A stretch of 64,000 bases of DNA from an uncultured Eubacteriales bacterium (GTDB lineage: Bacteria > Bacillota > Clostridia > Oscillospirales > Oscillospiraceae). A program made the translations under genes and the position numbers. Where the stretch lies: NCBI GenBank assembly GCA_949293985.1, contig CASFFN010000016.1, positions 48,256-112,255 of the forward strand. The letters are read 5' to 3'. Shown in pieces: positions 8,734 through 17,134 of this stretch. Each line of letters starts with the position of its first letter. Position 1 is the stretch's first letter. The notes under the pieces are model-generated. The model saw nothing but the letters and a program-made list of their open reading frames with translations, was not told where the DNA came from and made no database searches.

Positions 8734-9579
8734 TCACTTCTTCAAAAACAGTACGCCAAGACAGTTGGGGCCGCAGTGGCAGGAGATGGTGCTGCCGGCC
8801 CGGGTGACGAGCACCTCCCGGAAGGGCTGTAATTCCGTCGCCAATTTGCGCACCTGCTCCAGCAGCGCCTCCGGCACCCCGGAGTGGGTGATAATCAGCC
8901 GCCGGGTATCCACATCGGTCCGGCCTGCCAGCCGTCCCCGGACATAGTCCAGCACGGTCTTTTCCATGGAGCCCCGGTATTTTTTGCCCACATGCATGGA
9001 GCCCTCCTCCAGCACGATTTCCGGGCGAATCTTCATCAGATTGGCGCCGAACACCGCAACGCCGGAGCAGCGGCCGCCCTTGTGGAGGTATTGGAGGGTC
9101 TGGATGATGAAGCTGGCGTCCAGCTTCTCCCGCAGGACTTCCAGCTCATGGGCGATTTCCGCGCCGGACATCCCCTGCTGGGCCATCTGGCAGGCCAGCA
9201 GCACCAGGTGCCCCGAGCCGGTGGAAAGGCTCTTGCTGTCCACCACATAGACATTGCCAATCTCTTCGGCGGCGATACAGGCGTTCTGATGGCTGGCGGA
9301 GAGCTTAGCCGACAGGTTGATATGGACCACTTCATAGCCTTCCCCCACCCATTTGGAAAATTCCTCCTGGTAGTCTCCCAGGGAGATGGCGCAGGTTTTG
9401 GGAAGGGAACCGGTTTTCTCCACATAATCATACAATTCCTCCGGACGGACATTCACCCCGTCCAGCCGGAAGTCGTCCCCCAGGCTCACCCCCAGGGAAA
9501 GCACCGATACCTGATTCTTCTGGTACAGCTCCCGGGTGAGGTCGCAGGTGGAGTCGCAGGTAATTTTCACCTTGGCCAT
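8734..9579 (-). CDS. DegV family fatty-acid-binding protein
   Basis: 281 residues from the ATG at 9579 (MAKVKITCDSTCDLTRELY); GGAGGG lies 9 bases upstream, so an in-frame ATG 8 codons earlier is unlikely. The N-terminal DSTCDL, INLSAKLSASHQNA and VVDSKSLSTGSG blocks are classic DegV. In Firmicutes such proteins (FakB) bind a fatty acid and present it to the kinase FakA for phosphorylation and entry into phospholipid synthesis; no fakA is visible. The C-terminal HCGPNCLGVLF block is also typical. First gene of a three-gene set ending at 7861. Confidence 0.92.
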   Translation of the reverse strand: MAKVKITCDSTCDLTRELYQKNQVSVLSLGVSLGDDFRLDGVNVRPEELYDYVEKTGSLPKTCAISLGDYQEEFSKWVGEGYEVVHINLSAKLSASHQNACIAAEEIGNVYVVDSKSLSTGSGHLVLLACQMAQQGMSGAEIAHELEVLREKLDASFIIQTLQYLHKGGRCSGVAVFGANLMKIRPEIVLEEGSMHVGKKYRGSMEKTVLDYVRGRLAGRTDVDTRRLIITHSGVPEALLEQVRKLATELQPFREVLVTRAGSTISCHCGPNCLGVLFLKK

Positions 9580-9628
9580 GATACAGCCCTCCAATTTCTC
9601 CATTTTCCCAAGATTCTATCAGAAGAAA

Positions 9629-9657
9629 CTCAACAAACCCTCAACAAAACCTCAACT
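9629..9657. repeat. Three short tandem repeats upstream of the DegV gene
   Basis: ctcaacaaac-cctcaacaaaa-cctcaac: three copies of CTCAAC at a spacing of 10-11 bases, i.e. on the same face of the helix. They lie just upstream of a TGATAGAAT extended -10-like sequence reading toward the DegV gene, so they could bind a regulator. Confidence 0.45.
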
Positions 9658-9663
9658 CCCGTT

Positions 9664-9848
9664 GAACTTGCGGCGCGGGCAGTACCCGCGGACAATGCGC
9701 ACGATAGCTTTCTACAATTCGTTGCTTCCCTGACCCGCCCGGTATCGTTACCGAGAAAAATGGGGAACGAAAACATGGGCACTGTGCACGCATTGACGGC
9801 GGCGGCGCGCCGCCCTGCCCGGTATCGGCGGCTTGTCCACCGAGGCAC
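9664..9848 (+). repeat. Dispersed repeat A, copy 2
   Basis: Carries cgggcagtacccgcggacaatg, cgcacgatagctttctac, ttcgttgcttccctgacc, cgcccggtatcgttacc and near its end ccggtatcggcggcttgtcc. It fills the gap between degV and the terminator of the kinase gene; nothing coding is seen in it. Confidence 0.65.
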
Positions 9849-9867
9849 CCCCTGTGGCGTTCCCGCG

Positions 9868-9901
9868 AAAAACGGCTCCCTTTCGCAAGGGAGCCGTTTT
9901 T
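9868..9901 (-). terminator. Terminator of the two-component operon
   Basis: Near-perfect hairpin AAAACGGCTCCC / GGGAGCCGTTTT with loop tttcgcaa. It overlaps the histidine kinase stop region; both sides carry T or A runs, so it could work in both directions. Confidence 0.8.
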
Positions 9902-10922
9902 ACGGCAAGGTGACGGTAAACCGGCAGCCCACTTCCAGGTTTTCCACCTCCACTGTGCCCCCCAGGGTGCCCAGAATCTGCTTTACCAGGGCAAGCCCTA
10001 AGCCGTTGCCCTCGGCCTGGTGGGAGCTGTCGCTCTGGTAGAACCGGTGGAAAATCCGCTCCAGGCTCTCCGGGGGGATGCCCGGCCCCCGGTCCTCCAC
10101 CGTAAACACCGTCCCATCTTTTCGCAGGGTGATGCCCACATAGCCCCCCTGGGGGCTGAACTTGATGGCGTTGCCGATGAGGTTGCTCCACACATGGCTG
10201 AGCAGCCGGTCGTCCCCGAAGTAGCACACCGGCTCCAGGTCTACATCCAGGGCAATGTCCTTGGCCACCCATTCCGGCTCCAGCGCCACAATCACCTGGC
10301 GAATCTGCTCATCCAAAGAGAAATTCCGCTTCTGGCTTTGGATGGCCTGGTTGTCCACCTTGGAGAGAAGCAGAATATTTCCCACCAGCTTGGAGAGCCT
10401 GCGGGTATTGAACAGGATTTTCTCCACATACACCTGCTGCTCCGGGGTCACCCCCTCGCACCCCTGAAGCAGGGTGGCATAGCCCTCAATGGCATTGATG
10501 GGGGTTTTGAACTCGTGGGACACATTGGACACAAAATCCGTCTGTAAAATCTCCGTAGCGCCCAGCTCCTGGGCCATCAGGTTAAAGTTCTCACAAATCT
10601 GCTGCAGCTCCCGGAACCGCTGAGGCTCCTCCAGCCGCACATGAAAATTCCCCTTCGCCACCTGTCCCATAGCCTGTCCCAACCGGCTGATGGGGGCAAA
10701 GAACAGCCGGTTTACCAGACCTGTCAGCAAGCTTCCCAAAAGGGCGCTGATGCCCAGCACCACCAGAGCCTGCCAGGCGGCAAAGGTCACCCCGAAATAT
10801 TGGAGAAGTGCCCCCACCAGGCCGGTGGCCAGGGACATAATGCCCACCTGAACCAGCACCAGCAAAGTCAGGTACACCTTCATAGACACATGGGCGGGGC
10901 GTACAATCTTTCCCTTTTTCAT
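9900..10922 (-). CDS. Sensor histidine kinase
   Basis: 340 residues. Two membrane segments (about 15-38 and 50-72) frame a very short external loop, so it probably senses the membrane or a partner. A HAMP-like segment (about 72-125) leads to the HisKA domain with NVSHEFKTPINAIEGYATLL; His136 is the phosphorylation site. The HATPase domain has the N box NLIGNAIKFSP, G1 DRGPGIPPE and G2 NGLGLALVKQ. The start overlaps the regulator stop by 4 bases (ATGA), so the two are co-translated. The topology resembles BceS/LiaS-like intramembrane sensors, but no ABC transporter partner lies next to it. Confidence 0.93.
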   Translation of the reverse strand: MKKGKIVRPAHVSMKVYLTLLVLVQVGIMSLATGLVGALLQYFGVTFAAWQALVVLGISALLGSLLTGLVNRLFFAPISRLGQAMGQVAKGNFHVRLEEPQRFRELQQICENFNLMAQELGATEILQTDFVSNVSHEFKTPINAIEGYATLLQGCEGVTPEQQVYVEKILFNTRRLSKLVGNILLLSKVDNQAIQSQKRNFSLDEQIRQVIVALEPEWVAKDIALDVDLEPVCYFGDDRLLSHVWSNLIGNAIKFSPQGGYVGITLRKDGTVFTVEDRGPGIPPESLERIFHRFYQSDSSHQAEGNGLGLALVKQILGTLGGTVEVENLEVGCRFTVTLP

Positions 10923-11590
10923 GCTTTGACCACCTTGTAGCCTACCCCCCGGATGGTGACGATTTTGAAGTCCGGGTTGTCCCGGAACCGCTCCCGGAGC
11001 CTGCCCACATGGACCTCCACGGTGTGGGCGTCGCTGTCGGTTTCGTAGCCCCAGATTTCATCCATCAGCTGCTGCCGGGTGAAAATCCGCCCGGGGAAGG
11101 AGGCCATTTTGTAAAGGAGCATAAACTCCTTCTGGGGCAGCACCACCGAACCCCCCTCCCAGGTGACGGTGAGAGAATCCCACTCCATGACGGTATTCCC
11201 CAAGGTCTGCCGCCGCTCGTGAATCATCTGGGCCCGGCGCAGGAGCGCCCCCACCCGCAGCACCATCTCGTTCACATTCACAGGCTTGACCATATAGTCG
11301 TCGGTGCCGGAGAGGAAGCCCTGGCGCATATCGTCGAAGGCGTCCTTGGCGGTGACCATCAGCACCGGGGTGGTGATGCCCGCCTCCCGGAGCTGGCTCA
11401 CCAAAGTATAGCCGTCCATCACCGGCATCATCACATCGGAAATAATCAAATCAAAATAGGTATTGTCCAGAGCGTCCAGCGCTTCCTGGCCGTTGCTGAC
11501 CCCCTCCACCTGGTAGCCGTTTTTCCGCAGCACATGGGCAAAGAGCTGGCGCAGCTCCTGGTCGTCCTCGGCAATGAGAATTTTCAGCAT
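10919..11590 (-). CDS. OmpR/PhoB-family response regulator
   Basis: 223 residues from the ATG at 11590 (MLKILIAEDDQELRQLFAHV). Receiver domain 1-120 with acidic pair E8-D9-D10, phosphoacceptor Asp52 in LIISDVMMP and the conserved Lys in VKPVNVNE; winged-helix DNA-binding domain about 130-223 with FTRQQLMDEIWGYE and VEVHVGRLRERF. The open frame extends upstream into the HAD gene, but the Met is right at the receiver start and overlaps the HAD stop. Cognate partner of the kinase downstream. Target genes not evident. Confidence 0.95.
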   Translation of the reverse strand: MLKILIAEDDQELRQLFAHVLRKNGYQVEGVSNGQEALDALDNTYFDLIISDVMMPVMDGYTLVSQLREAGITTPVLMVTAKDAFDDMRQGFLSGTDDYMVKPVNVNEMVLRVGALLRRAQMIHERRQTLGNTVMEWDSLTVTWEGGSVVLPQKEFMLLYKMASFPGRIFTRQQLMDEIWGYETDSDAHTVEVHVGRLRERFRDNPDFKIVTIRGVGYKVVKA

Positions 11591-12222
11591 GACTCTCTCT
11601 CCTGTAAAAAGCTTAGCACCTGCAAAGGCTCCGCCTTCCAGGCCGGGGCCTGTTCCCGCAGCTCCGGGAGTGCTCCCCACCCTGCCAGCAAAAAGCCGGT
11701 TCCGGCGTTCCGGGCACAGAGCATATCGTACACGGAGTCCCCGACATACAGCACTTCCTCCGGGGCCGCCCCGGTGCGCTGCATATAAGCCTCCAAAGGT
11801 CCCGCCTCCGGCTTGTGGGTGACGGAGTCCTCGGCGCAGATAACCTGCCCCATGTACCCGGCGATTCCCAGACCGGGAATTTCCGCATCGTAAAGAAGAC
11901 GGGTGCGGGAGGTGGCGACGCCCAAATGGTATCCCTGCCGCCGAAGCGTTTCCAGCAGTTCCGGGATACCGGGATAGAGCCGGTTGCGCCCTTGATAGCG
12001 GGTCAGCTGCTCCAGCCACACCGCCATGCCGCCCTTTACATCCGGAATGCCCAGCCGCCGCAGCACATCCTCCCCGGTGATCCCCAGGGCAAAGCGCAGC
12101 TCCTCCCGCTCCGGCTTCTTGCCGGTGAGCGCCAGCATGGTATCCTGCAAAGAGCCGATGGTGGTATCCTCCGTGTCCACCAAAGTCCCGTCCACATCAA
12201 AGACAATGTGTTTGTAGGCCAT
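11584..12222 (-). CDS. HAD-superfamily hydrolase, phosphoglycolate phosphatase-like
   Basis: 212 residues. HAD motif I FDVDGTLVDTED (nucleophile Asp9, acid Asp11), motif II near GVATSRT, motif III HKPEAGP and motif IV VLYVGDSVYDM are all present, so it should be an active phosphatase. Closest by pattern are the PGP/beta-phosphoglucomutase-like subfamily members with a helical cap. It opens the operon ahead of the response regulator, overlapping it by 7 bases. Confidence 0.9.
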   Translation of the reverse strand: MAYKHIVFDVDGTLVDTEDTTIGSLQDTMLALTGKKPEREELRFALGITGEDVLRRLGIPDVKGGMAVWLEQLTRYQGRNRLYPGIPELLETLRRQGYHLGVATSRTRLLYDAEIPGLGIAGYMGQVICAEDSVTHKPEAGPLEAYMQRTGAAPEEVLYVGDSVYDMLCARNAGTGFLLAGWGALPELREQAPAWKAEPLQVLSFLQERESC

Positions 12223-12252
12223 CGTCCCATCCCCCGTTTCCGTTTTGCCTCT

Positions 12253-12281
12253 ATTTTATCCCATTTCCCCTTTTTCGTCAA
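12253..12281 (-). promoter_or_regulatory. Promoter of the HAD-response regulator-kinase operon
   Basis: Minus strand: TTGACG (12276-12281), 17-base spacer, TAAAAT (12253-12258). It lies 30 bases upstream of the HAD start. Confidence 0.75.
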
Positions 12282-12334
12282 CCGCGGGCCGGGCCGCCTC
12301 TTTGACAAAGGCGCTTTTTTGCGGCAGCCATGGC

Positions 12335-12364
12335 AAAAAAGAGCCGCCCGGCTGGGCGGCTCTT
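12335..12364 (-). terminator. Terminator after the P-loop gene
   Basis: Minus strand hairpin AAGAGCCGCCC-AGCC-GGGCGGCTC followed by TTTTTTG, a textbook intrinsic terminator 22 bases past the stop at 12387. Confidence 0.88.
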
Positions 12365-12386
12365 GGCTATGTGGATGACCCGGGGA

Positions 12387-12797
12387 TTACACCAGAAAAG
12401 CCTTCACGGCCTCGGAGGCCTTCTCCGCCTCGTCGGACACGGTCAGGGTGATGTTCATGTCGTTCTCCTCGGCGAACTGAGCGCACCACAGGATGAACTT
12501 CTCACCGGACTCCCGGTCGTTGCCGATGGTCTTGTACAGGTTATCGATGTAAACATTGGTAATGTCAAAATTACCGGCGTGCAGACCGCTGAGGAAGCCC
12601 TTCAGCATATCCGGATTGGTAATGCCGTATTCCTTGGAATCCACCAGGCGGACACGGTAATTCACATCATAGGTCAGCTTCTTGCCATACTCGATGCACA
12701 CCACATCGCCGTGGGCAGTGGTGACAGCCTCGTTGATGGAATCCACCAGCTTCTTGGTTTTACCGGAGCCCTTGAGCCCCATAATAACATGAATCAT
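12387..12797 (-). CDS. Small P-loop NTP-binding protein of unknown function
   Basis: 136 residues with a Walker A motif GLKGSGKTKK (residues 7-16) directly at the N-terminus and a possible Walker B at VYIDNLYK. Similar short proteins in Clostridia are often labelled as PilT-like or just ATP-binding, but nothing here supports a pilus role. There is no sign of a helicase or kinase lid. It is monocistronic with its own promoter and terminator, suggesting a stand-alone housekeeping function. Confidence 0.75.
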   Translation of the reverse strand: MIHVIMGLKGSGKTKKLVDSINEAVTTAHGDVVCIEYGKKLTYDVNYRVRLVDSKEYGITNPDMLKGFLSGLHAGNFDITNVYIDNLYKTIGNDRESGEKFILWCAQFAEENDMNITLTVSDEAEKASEAVKAFLV

Positions 12798-12841
12798 AGG
12801 AAATTTCCTCCTTCGCTTGCAGCGTTCTTTGCTGTATGGTC

Positions 12842-12870
12842 ATTTTACCAGTTTGCGGAGAAATTTGCAA
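12842..12870 (-). promoter_or_regulatory. Promoter of the P-loop gene
   Basis: Minus strand TTGCAA (12865-12870), 17-base spacer, TAAAAT (12842-12847), about 45 bases before the ATG at 12797. Confidence 0.75.
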
Positions 12871-12903
12871 CAGTAAATTTGCGTTTTTGACAAAACTTTT
12901 TCA

Positions 12904-13064
12904 GGGGGGATCTGAATAAAACCGGCAAGTGCTGGGAGCGAGAGATTTTTCCACGGCAAAAGAACGGAAAACAGCGCAATACCGTATGTATTTCCTGTTT
13001 TTCATTCCGATTGGATTGGGAAAAGACCCGCTATCCAGCCGCAGAGGCTTTATTCAGAGGTTCC
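12904..13064. mobile_element. MITE-like element, copy 2, abutting the pgi stop codon
   Basis: 161 bp, homologous to the element at 7579. Its left end reads GGGGGGATCTGAATAAAA and its right end TTTATTCAGAGGTTCC. TCA flanks both sides (12901-12903 and 13065-13067). The right-hand TCA is the complement of the pgi TGA stop, so insertion occurred exactly at the end of the gene and reproduced its stop codon. Internal sequence ggaaaacagcgcaatac / gtatgtatttcctgtttt can fold into a hairpin. Confidence 0.78.
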
Positions 13065-14369
13065 TCAGGCTTCATAACCGGGCTTGCCCAGCAGCTTGAA
13101 CATATTGCGCTTGTAGTACTCCACGCCGGGCTGGTTGAAGGGATTGACCCCCAGCATATAAGCGGAAATACCGCAGGAAAGCTCAAAGAAGTAGAACATC
13201 TCACCCAGCTTCCGGGCGTCCAGCTGACCCATATCCACGGTGATGACCGGCACGCCGCCGTCCACATGGGCGGCCAGGGTGCCCCGGAACGCCTGCTCGT
13301 CCACAAAGTCCAGGGTCTTGCCCTCCAGGTAGTTCAGGCCGTCCAGATTCTTGTAGTCTCCGCCGACGACCATTTTGTTCTCGGGCGCGTCAAAGCGCAC
13401 CATGGTCTCAAAGATGTTCCGCTCGCCCTGCTGAATCATCTGGCCCAGGGAGTGGAGGTCCGCGGTCAGCTCCGCGGTAACGGGGAAAATGCCCTTGCCG
13501 TCCTTGCCCTCGGACTCACCGAAGAGCTGCTGCCACCAGCCGCCCATCATCTTGAAGCTGGGCTCGAAGGATTCCAGAATCTCAATGGCCTTGCCGTGAC
13601 GGTACAGAAGGTTCCGGGTAGCGGCGTAGAGCCATGCGGGGTTGTCAAAGGAACGGATGTCATAGTCCTTCTTGGCCTGGACAGCGCCCGCCATGACCTC
13701 CATGGGGTCAATGCCGGCAACGGCCATGGGCAGCAGGCCTACGGCCGTCAGAACGGAATAGCGGCCGCCCACATTGGGGGGAATGACGAAGGTCTCCCAG
13801 CCCTCCTCCGTGGCCATCTGCCGCAGAGCGCCCTTTACCGGGTCGGTGATGGCATAGGTGCGCTTCTTGGCGCCCTCGGTGCCGTACTTCCGCTCCAGCA
13901 TCCACCGCAGGGCACGGGTAGCGATGGCAGGCTCGGTGGTGGTGCCGGACTTGGAGATGATGGCGATGGAGAAGTCCTTGCCCTCCAGCAGCCGCTGCAG
14001 CTCGTTCCAGCCCCGGGTGGACAGGCCGTTGCCCGCATAGAAAATCTGGGGATTGCCCTTGCCCTTGCCGATGTTGTGATTGGCGCCCTGGAGCAGCTCA
14101 ATGGCGGCCCGGGGTCCTAAGTAGCTGCCGCCGATACCGATAACCACGAACACGTCGGAGGTCTCCCGGATCTGCTTGGCGGCGGCGCGGATCCGGCGGA
14201 TTTCCTCGGTCTCCTCCGCCACCGGCAGATTCAGCCAGCCCAGGAAATCGCTGCCTTCACCGCTGCCCTCGGTGAGGGTCTGGTGGGCGTTAAAAACTTC
14301 CTTTTCGGTAGCCAGCAGGTCCGGCAGGGACAGCTGGCCCCACACATTGGAAATGTCTACTTTAATCAT
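13065..14369 (-). CDS. pgi: Glucose-6-phosphate isomerase
   Basis: 434 residues from the ATG at 14369 (MIKVDISNVWGQLSLPDL); AAAGGACGG lies about 9 bases upstream and an ATG 7 codons earlier overlaps that site. It interconverts glucose-6-phosphate and fructose-6-phosphate in glycolysis and gluconeogenesis. Conserved blocks VVIGIGGSYLGPRAAIELL, SKSGTTTEPAIA and the C-terminal QPGVEYYKRNMF are intact. Length fits the short Firmicutes form. The gene is monocistronic; a MITE abuts its stop. Confidence 0.96.
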   Translation of the reverse strand: MIKVDISNVWGQLSLPDLLATEKEVFNAHQTLTEGSGEGSDFLGWLNLPVAEETEEIRRIRAAAKQIRETSDVFVVIGIGGSYLGPRAAIELLQGANHNIGKGKGNPQIFYAGNGLSTRGWNELQRLLEGKDFSIAIISKSGTTTEPAIATRALRWMLERKYGTEGAKKRTYAITDPVKGALRQMATEEGWETFVIPPNVGGRYSVLTAVGLLPMAVAGIDPMEVMAGAVQAKKDYDIRSFDNPAWLYAATRNLLYRHGKAIEILESFEPSFKMMGGWWQQLFGESEGKDGKGIFPVTAELTADLHSLGQMIQQGERNIFETMVRFDAPENKMVVGGDYKNLDGLNYLEGKTLDFVDEQAFRGTLAAHVDGGVPVITVDMGQLDARKLGEMFYFFELSCGISAYMLGVNPFNQPGVEYYKRNMFKLLGKPGYEA

Positions 14370-14408
14370 TCTTTTCTTCCGTCCTTTCACGGTTGAATTT
14401 CCTTCTCT

Positions 14409-14437
14409 ATGTTATCGCAAATTTCCTCCAAACGCAA
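14409..14437 (-). promoter_or_regulatory. Possible promoter of pgi
   Basis: Minus strand TTGCGT (14432-14437), 17 bases, TAACAT (14409-14414). Only a moderate match, placed 40 bases before pgi. Confidence 0.45.
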
Positions 14438-14527
14438 GTGCTTCCCCATAACTTTCCAAAAAATTCACAGCCGGTCTTTGAGAATGAACGCTTTGTCCCG
14501 GGGAATACTGGCCTTGGAGGGATGAAC

Positions 14528-14629
14528 ATGAAAAAAGAAACCAAGGAAAACCCCCGGCCCTGGCAGGCCGTGGACCCCAAGCCTCCGGTCATTCAGTCCG
14601 GCCACATGGAAAACCGCAGACAAAACTAA
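14528..14629 (+). CDS. Possible small protein of 33 residues
   Basis: An ATG at 14528 follows TTGGAGG by 7 bases and opens a 33-codon frame starting MKKETKENPRPWQAVD, ending ENRRQN. It is hydrophilic and Pro/Lys-rich with no recognised domain. Support is the good ribosome binding site and a location in a plain intergenic region before repeat A. No clear promoter was found and it may be chance. Confidence 0.33.
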   Translation: MKKETKENPRPWQAVDPKPPVIQSGHMENRRQN

Positions 14630-14636
14630 GTCAGCC

Positions 14637-14895
14637 CCCAACCGGATGGAGCCTGCCCCGCCCGCCGATACCGGGCGGGGCGGTGTGCCGCCGCTGGCAA
14701 TAAAACCGCCCGATATCGTACCATGTAACGATACCGGGCAATTTTCGTGAATAGGGAAAAGTTCGGCGGACAAGCCGCCGATACCGGGCGGGTCAGGGAA
14801 GTAACAAGTAGTAGAAAGCCGCCGTGGGAAATTGTCTGCGGGCACTGCCCGCCGGGGGCACCCCGGCTGCGGCGGCGAGCCGCAGGGCACAGCCC
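14637..14895 (-). repeat. Dispersed repeat A, copy 3 (inverted)
   Basis: Contains several GC palindromes: ccccgcccgccgata/ccgggcggggcgg, cgatatcg, cgataccgggc, then ggcggacaagccgccgatacc, gggcgggtcagggaagtaac and attgtctgcgggcactgcc. This is the reverse complement of the blocks seen at 25561-25640. It fills the space between pgi-side DNA and rqcP; no gene seen in it except the 33-residue ORF before it. Confidence 0.65.
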
Positions 14896-14903
14896 GCCGG
14901 CTT

Positions 14904-15143
14904 TTATACCTCTTTGTACATGGCGCCGGCGTCGTCCTTGCGGACATTGTCGGCCACCTGGACGACCTCCACCGCCAGAGTGCGGGGCCCCAGGTTGATT
15001 TCAATCCGGTCTCCGGCCTTCACCTCGTAGCTGGCCTTTACCACCCGGCCGTTGACACTGACGCGTCCGTTGTCGCAGGCTTCGTTGGCCACGGTGCGGC
15101 GCTTGATGAGCCGGGACACCTTCAAATACTTATCCAGTCTCAT
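14904..15143 (-). CDS. rqcP: S4-domain RNA-binding protein RqcP (YabO-like)
   Basis: 79 residues, MRLDKYLKVSRLIKRRTVAN, an S4 domain occupying nearly the whole protein, with GRVSVNGRVVKASYEVKAGD. B. subtilis RqcP (YabO) and Hsp15 are the family; RqcP works with RqcH on obstructed 50S subunits to add Ala tails. The start overlaps the hup stop by 4 bases. In many spore formers hup-rqcP is followed by yabP and yabQ; these are missing here, replaced by repeat A. Confidence 0.9.
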   Translation of the reverse strand: MRLDKYLKVSRLIKRRTVANEACDNGRVSVNGRVVKASYEVKAGDRIEINLGPRTLAVEVVQVADNVRKDDAGAMYKEV

Positions 15144-15415
15144 TTCGCCACAATGTCCTTGAGGGCCTTGCTGGGCTTGAACACCGGCTGACGGCTGGCA
15201 GGGATTTCAATGGCCTCCTTGGTCTTGGGGTTCCGGCCTACCCGGGCCTGACGGTCCTTCACCTCAAAAATGCCGAAGCCGGACAGCTGCACCTTGTCTC
15301 CCTGGGCCATGGTGACGGCGATGGTGTCCACAGCGGCGTTGATGATGCTCTCCGTATCCTTCTTGGACAGCCCGGTCTTCTCCGCAACCTGGGCAATCAG
15401 TTCTGTTTTATTCAT
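15140..15415 (-). CDS. hup: HU family DNA-binding protein
   Basis: 91 residues from the ATG at 15415 (MNKTELIAQVAEKTGLSKKD), preceded by AGAGG. The DNA-binding arm region GFGIFEVKDRQARVGRNPKT is conserved. HU is a dimeric nucleoid protein that bends DNA. The upstream in-frame ATG at 15478 lies in an AT-rich promoter-like stretch and is not used. It is co-transcribed with rqcP. Confidence 0.95.
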   Translation of the reverse strand: MNKTELIAQVAEKTGLSKKDTESIINAAVDTIAVTMAQGDKVQLSGFGIFEVKDRQARVGRNPKTKEAIEIPASRQPVFKPSKALKDIVAK

Positions 15416-15502
15416 GGCAAATACCTCTTCTCTAAAAGTTGGGAAGTATAGAGTAACATAAAAAATCCGGAATTGCAAGGAAAAGTGTGGTTTTTCGGGA
15501 AA

Positions 15503-17134
15503 TTATTTGAAAAATCTTCCTATCTTCTCACCCTTAGGCAGGAGCATACAGTCCTCCCGGGTGATTCCCCGGAAAAACACCACACAAATGGCATACACCA
15601 CAGCCCCCACAGCCACCGGCACGGCGCACAGCAGCACCCAGCTGGAGAGGTCAAGTACCTGAGTCAATACATAGTTGGTGCCCCACACCGCCACACCCAT
15701 GACGGCTGCGGGGATGAAGGACCTTAGCATATTGGTGAGAATCTTCGGCTTCTGGGGCACCAGGCGGCGAATGGCGATGAGGTTCAAAGCGCCGATAAAG
15801 AAGTAGCACAGGGCCGCACCGATGGGGGCGCCCAGGATGCCCACCTGGGGATTGCCCACCAGCACATACACCACAACCAGCTTCACCACGCCGCATACCA
15901 GCATATTGACCACCGGCACATGGGCATAGCCGTGGGACTGGAGTACCACATTGGTATACTGGATAATGGCGTAGAGGAACACGCACAGTCCCAAAATCTC
16001 CATAAGCTGTCCTGCCAGCTCCAGCCGCAGGCCCTGATAGCCTCCCAGCAGGGCCATGACCGGCTCCGCCAGCAGGATCAGGCCCACGGTGCAGGGCAGA
16101 GCCAGCAGCCCCGCGATCCGGGCGGCGGATTCCTCCGTAGCCTTCACCGCCTTGTGGTCGGCAAGGGTAATATAGGAGGTGATAGCAGGCAGAACACTGG
16201 TGGTAATGGGAATCATAAAGGCGCAGGGCATATTGAAAATGGTCTGGGTCATGTTGTAGATACCCTTGAGGGTATCCGCCACGGCCTGGGCATCCATCTG
16301 GGGGGTGACCATCTCCTTCATATAGAGGCCGCCGCCGATGATGTCCAGAAGCTGCCCCATATACATTCCGCTTTCCACCACCGTCAGCAGCTGCAAACCC
16401 GCAGCGCCGATGGTAATGGGGATGGCAATGGACAGCACCTGCTTTGCGGTGGCACCGTAGCTCTCCACCGCCTCGGTGGTCCGGGGCAAAGCCCGGTAGG
16501 CAGGGGCCAGCTTCCGCCGCAGGTAAATGGCAGACACCAGACAGCTGACGGTAACGCCTAAGATCGCGCCGCCGGCAGCCAGAGGCACGCTCTGGGTGTA
16601 CCGCAGGATGGCGTATGCCGCCGCCAGACCCACCACCAGCTTGAACACCGCCTCCAGCACCTGGCTGACGGAGGTGGGGGCCATGTTCCCCTGTCCCTGG
16701 AAAAAGCCCCGGTAGGTGGAAAGCACACCCATAAGGAGGGCGCAGGGCCCCAAAAACAGGATAGCAGCCCAGGCATCCGGCTGATTCAGAAGCTCCGCCA
16801 GCTGGCGGCACAGCACCATCATGAGAAGGCTGCTAAGAATCCCCACAATGAGGAAAATCATCCGGCAGGTCTCATAGATTCTGCGCACCCGGTTGTAATG
16901 CCCCAGGGCGGTGGCCTGGCTGATCATCCGGCTCATAGCCACCGGCAGTCCGGCGGTGGAAATCATTAAAAGCACGGAGTAAATGTCGTAAGCGGTAATA
17001 AAATAGCTGTATCCCTGGTCGCCGATGGCCAGCTTCAGGGGGATTTTATACAGGGCGCCGATCACCTTTACCAGGACGGTAGCCGCCGCCAGCATAGCGG
17101 CGCCCTGCAAGAAGTTTTGCTTTTTATGCTCCAT
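15503..17134 (-). CDS. MOP-superfamily flippase, SpoVB/YabM-like
   Basis: 543 residues from the ATG at 17134 (MEHKKQNFLQGAAMLAAATV), with GGGAGG 6-8 bases upstream. About 14 membrane helices, N-terminal pattern LVKVIGALYKIPLKLAIGDQG and RGFFQGQGNMAPTSVSQVLE typical of the SpoVB/YabM branch of the polysaccharide transporter family (MurJ/Wzx-like). Such proteins move lipid-linked sugars across the membrane; SpoVB is needed for spore cortex. Location upstream of hup-rqcP mirrors yabM-yabN-yabO of B. subtilis. The start overlaps the amidohydrolase stop by 11 bases. Confidence 0.9.
   Translation of the reverse strand: MEHKKQNFLQGAAMLAAATVLVKVIGALYKIPLKLAIGDQGYSYFITAYDIYSVLLMISTAGLPVAMSRMISQATALGHYNRVRRIYETCRMIFLIVGILSSLLMMVLCRQLAELLNQPDAWAAILFLGPCALLMGVLSTYRGFFQGQGNMAPTSVSQVLEAVFKLVVGLAAAYAILRYTQSVPLAAGGAILGVTVSCLVSAIYLRRKLAPAYRALPRTTEAVESYGATAKQVLSIAIPITIGAAGLQLLTVVESGMYMGQLLDIIGGGLYMKEMVTPQMDAQAVADTLKGIYNMTQTIFNMPCAFMIPITTSVLPAITSYITLADHKAVKATEESAARIAGLLALPCTVGLILLAEPVMALLGGYQGLRLELAGQLMEILGLCVFLYAIIQYTNVVLQSHGYAHVPVVNMLVCGVVKLVVVYVLVGNPQVGILGAPIGAALCYFFIGALNLIAIRRLVPQKPKILTNMLRSFIPAAVMGVAVWGTNYVLTQVLDLSSWVLLCAVPVAVGAVVYAICVVFFRGITREDCMLLPKGEKIGRFFK

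Noticed and set aside
10919..12019. 366-codon version of the response regulator
   Set aside because: The extra N-terminus is the HAD gene read in another frame; the true start is the Met directly before the receiver domain at 11590.
12387..12797. Label of the P-loop protein as twitching motility PilT
   Set aside because: Only a Walker A motif is shared; the protein is too short and lacks PilT boxes, and no pilus genes are near.
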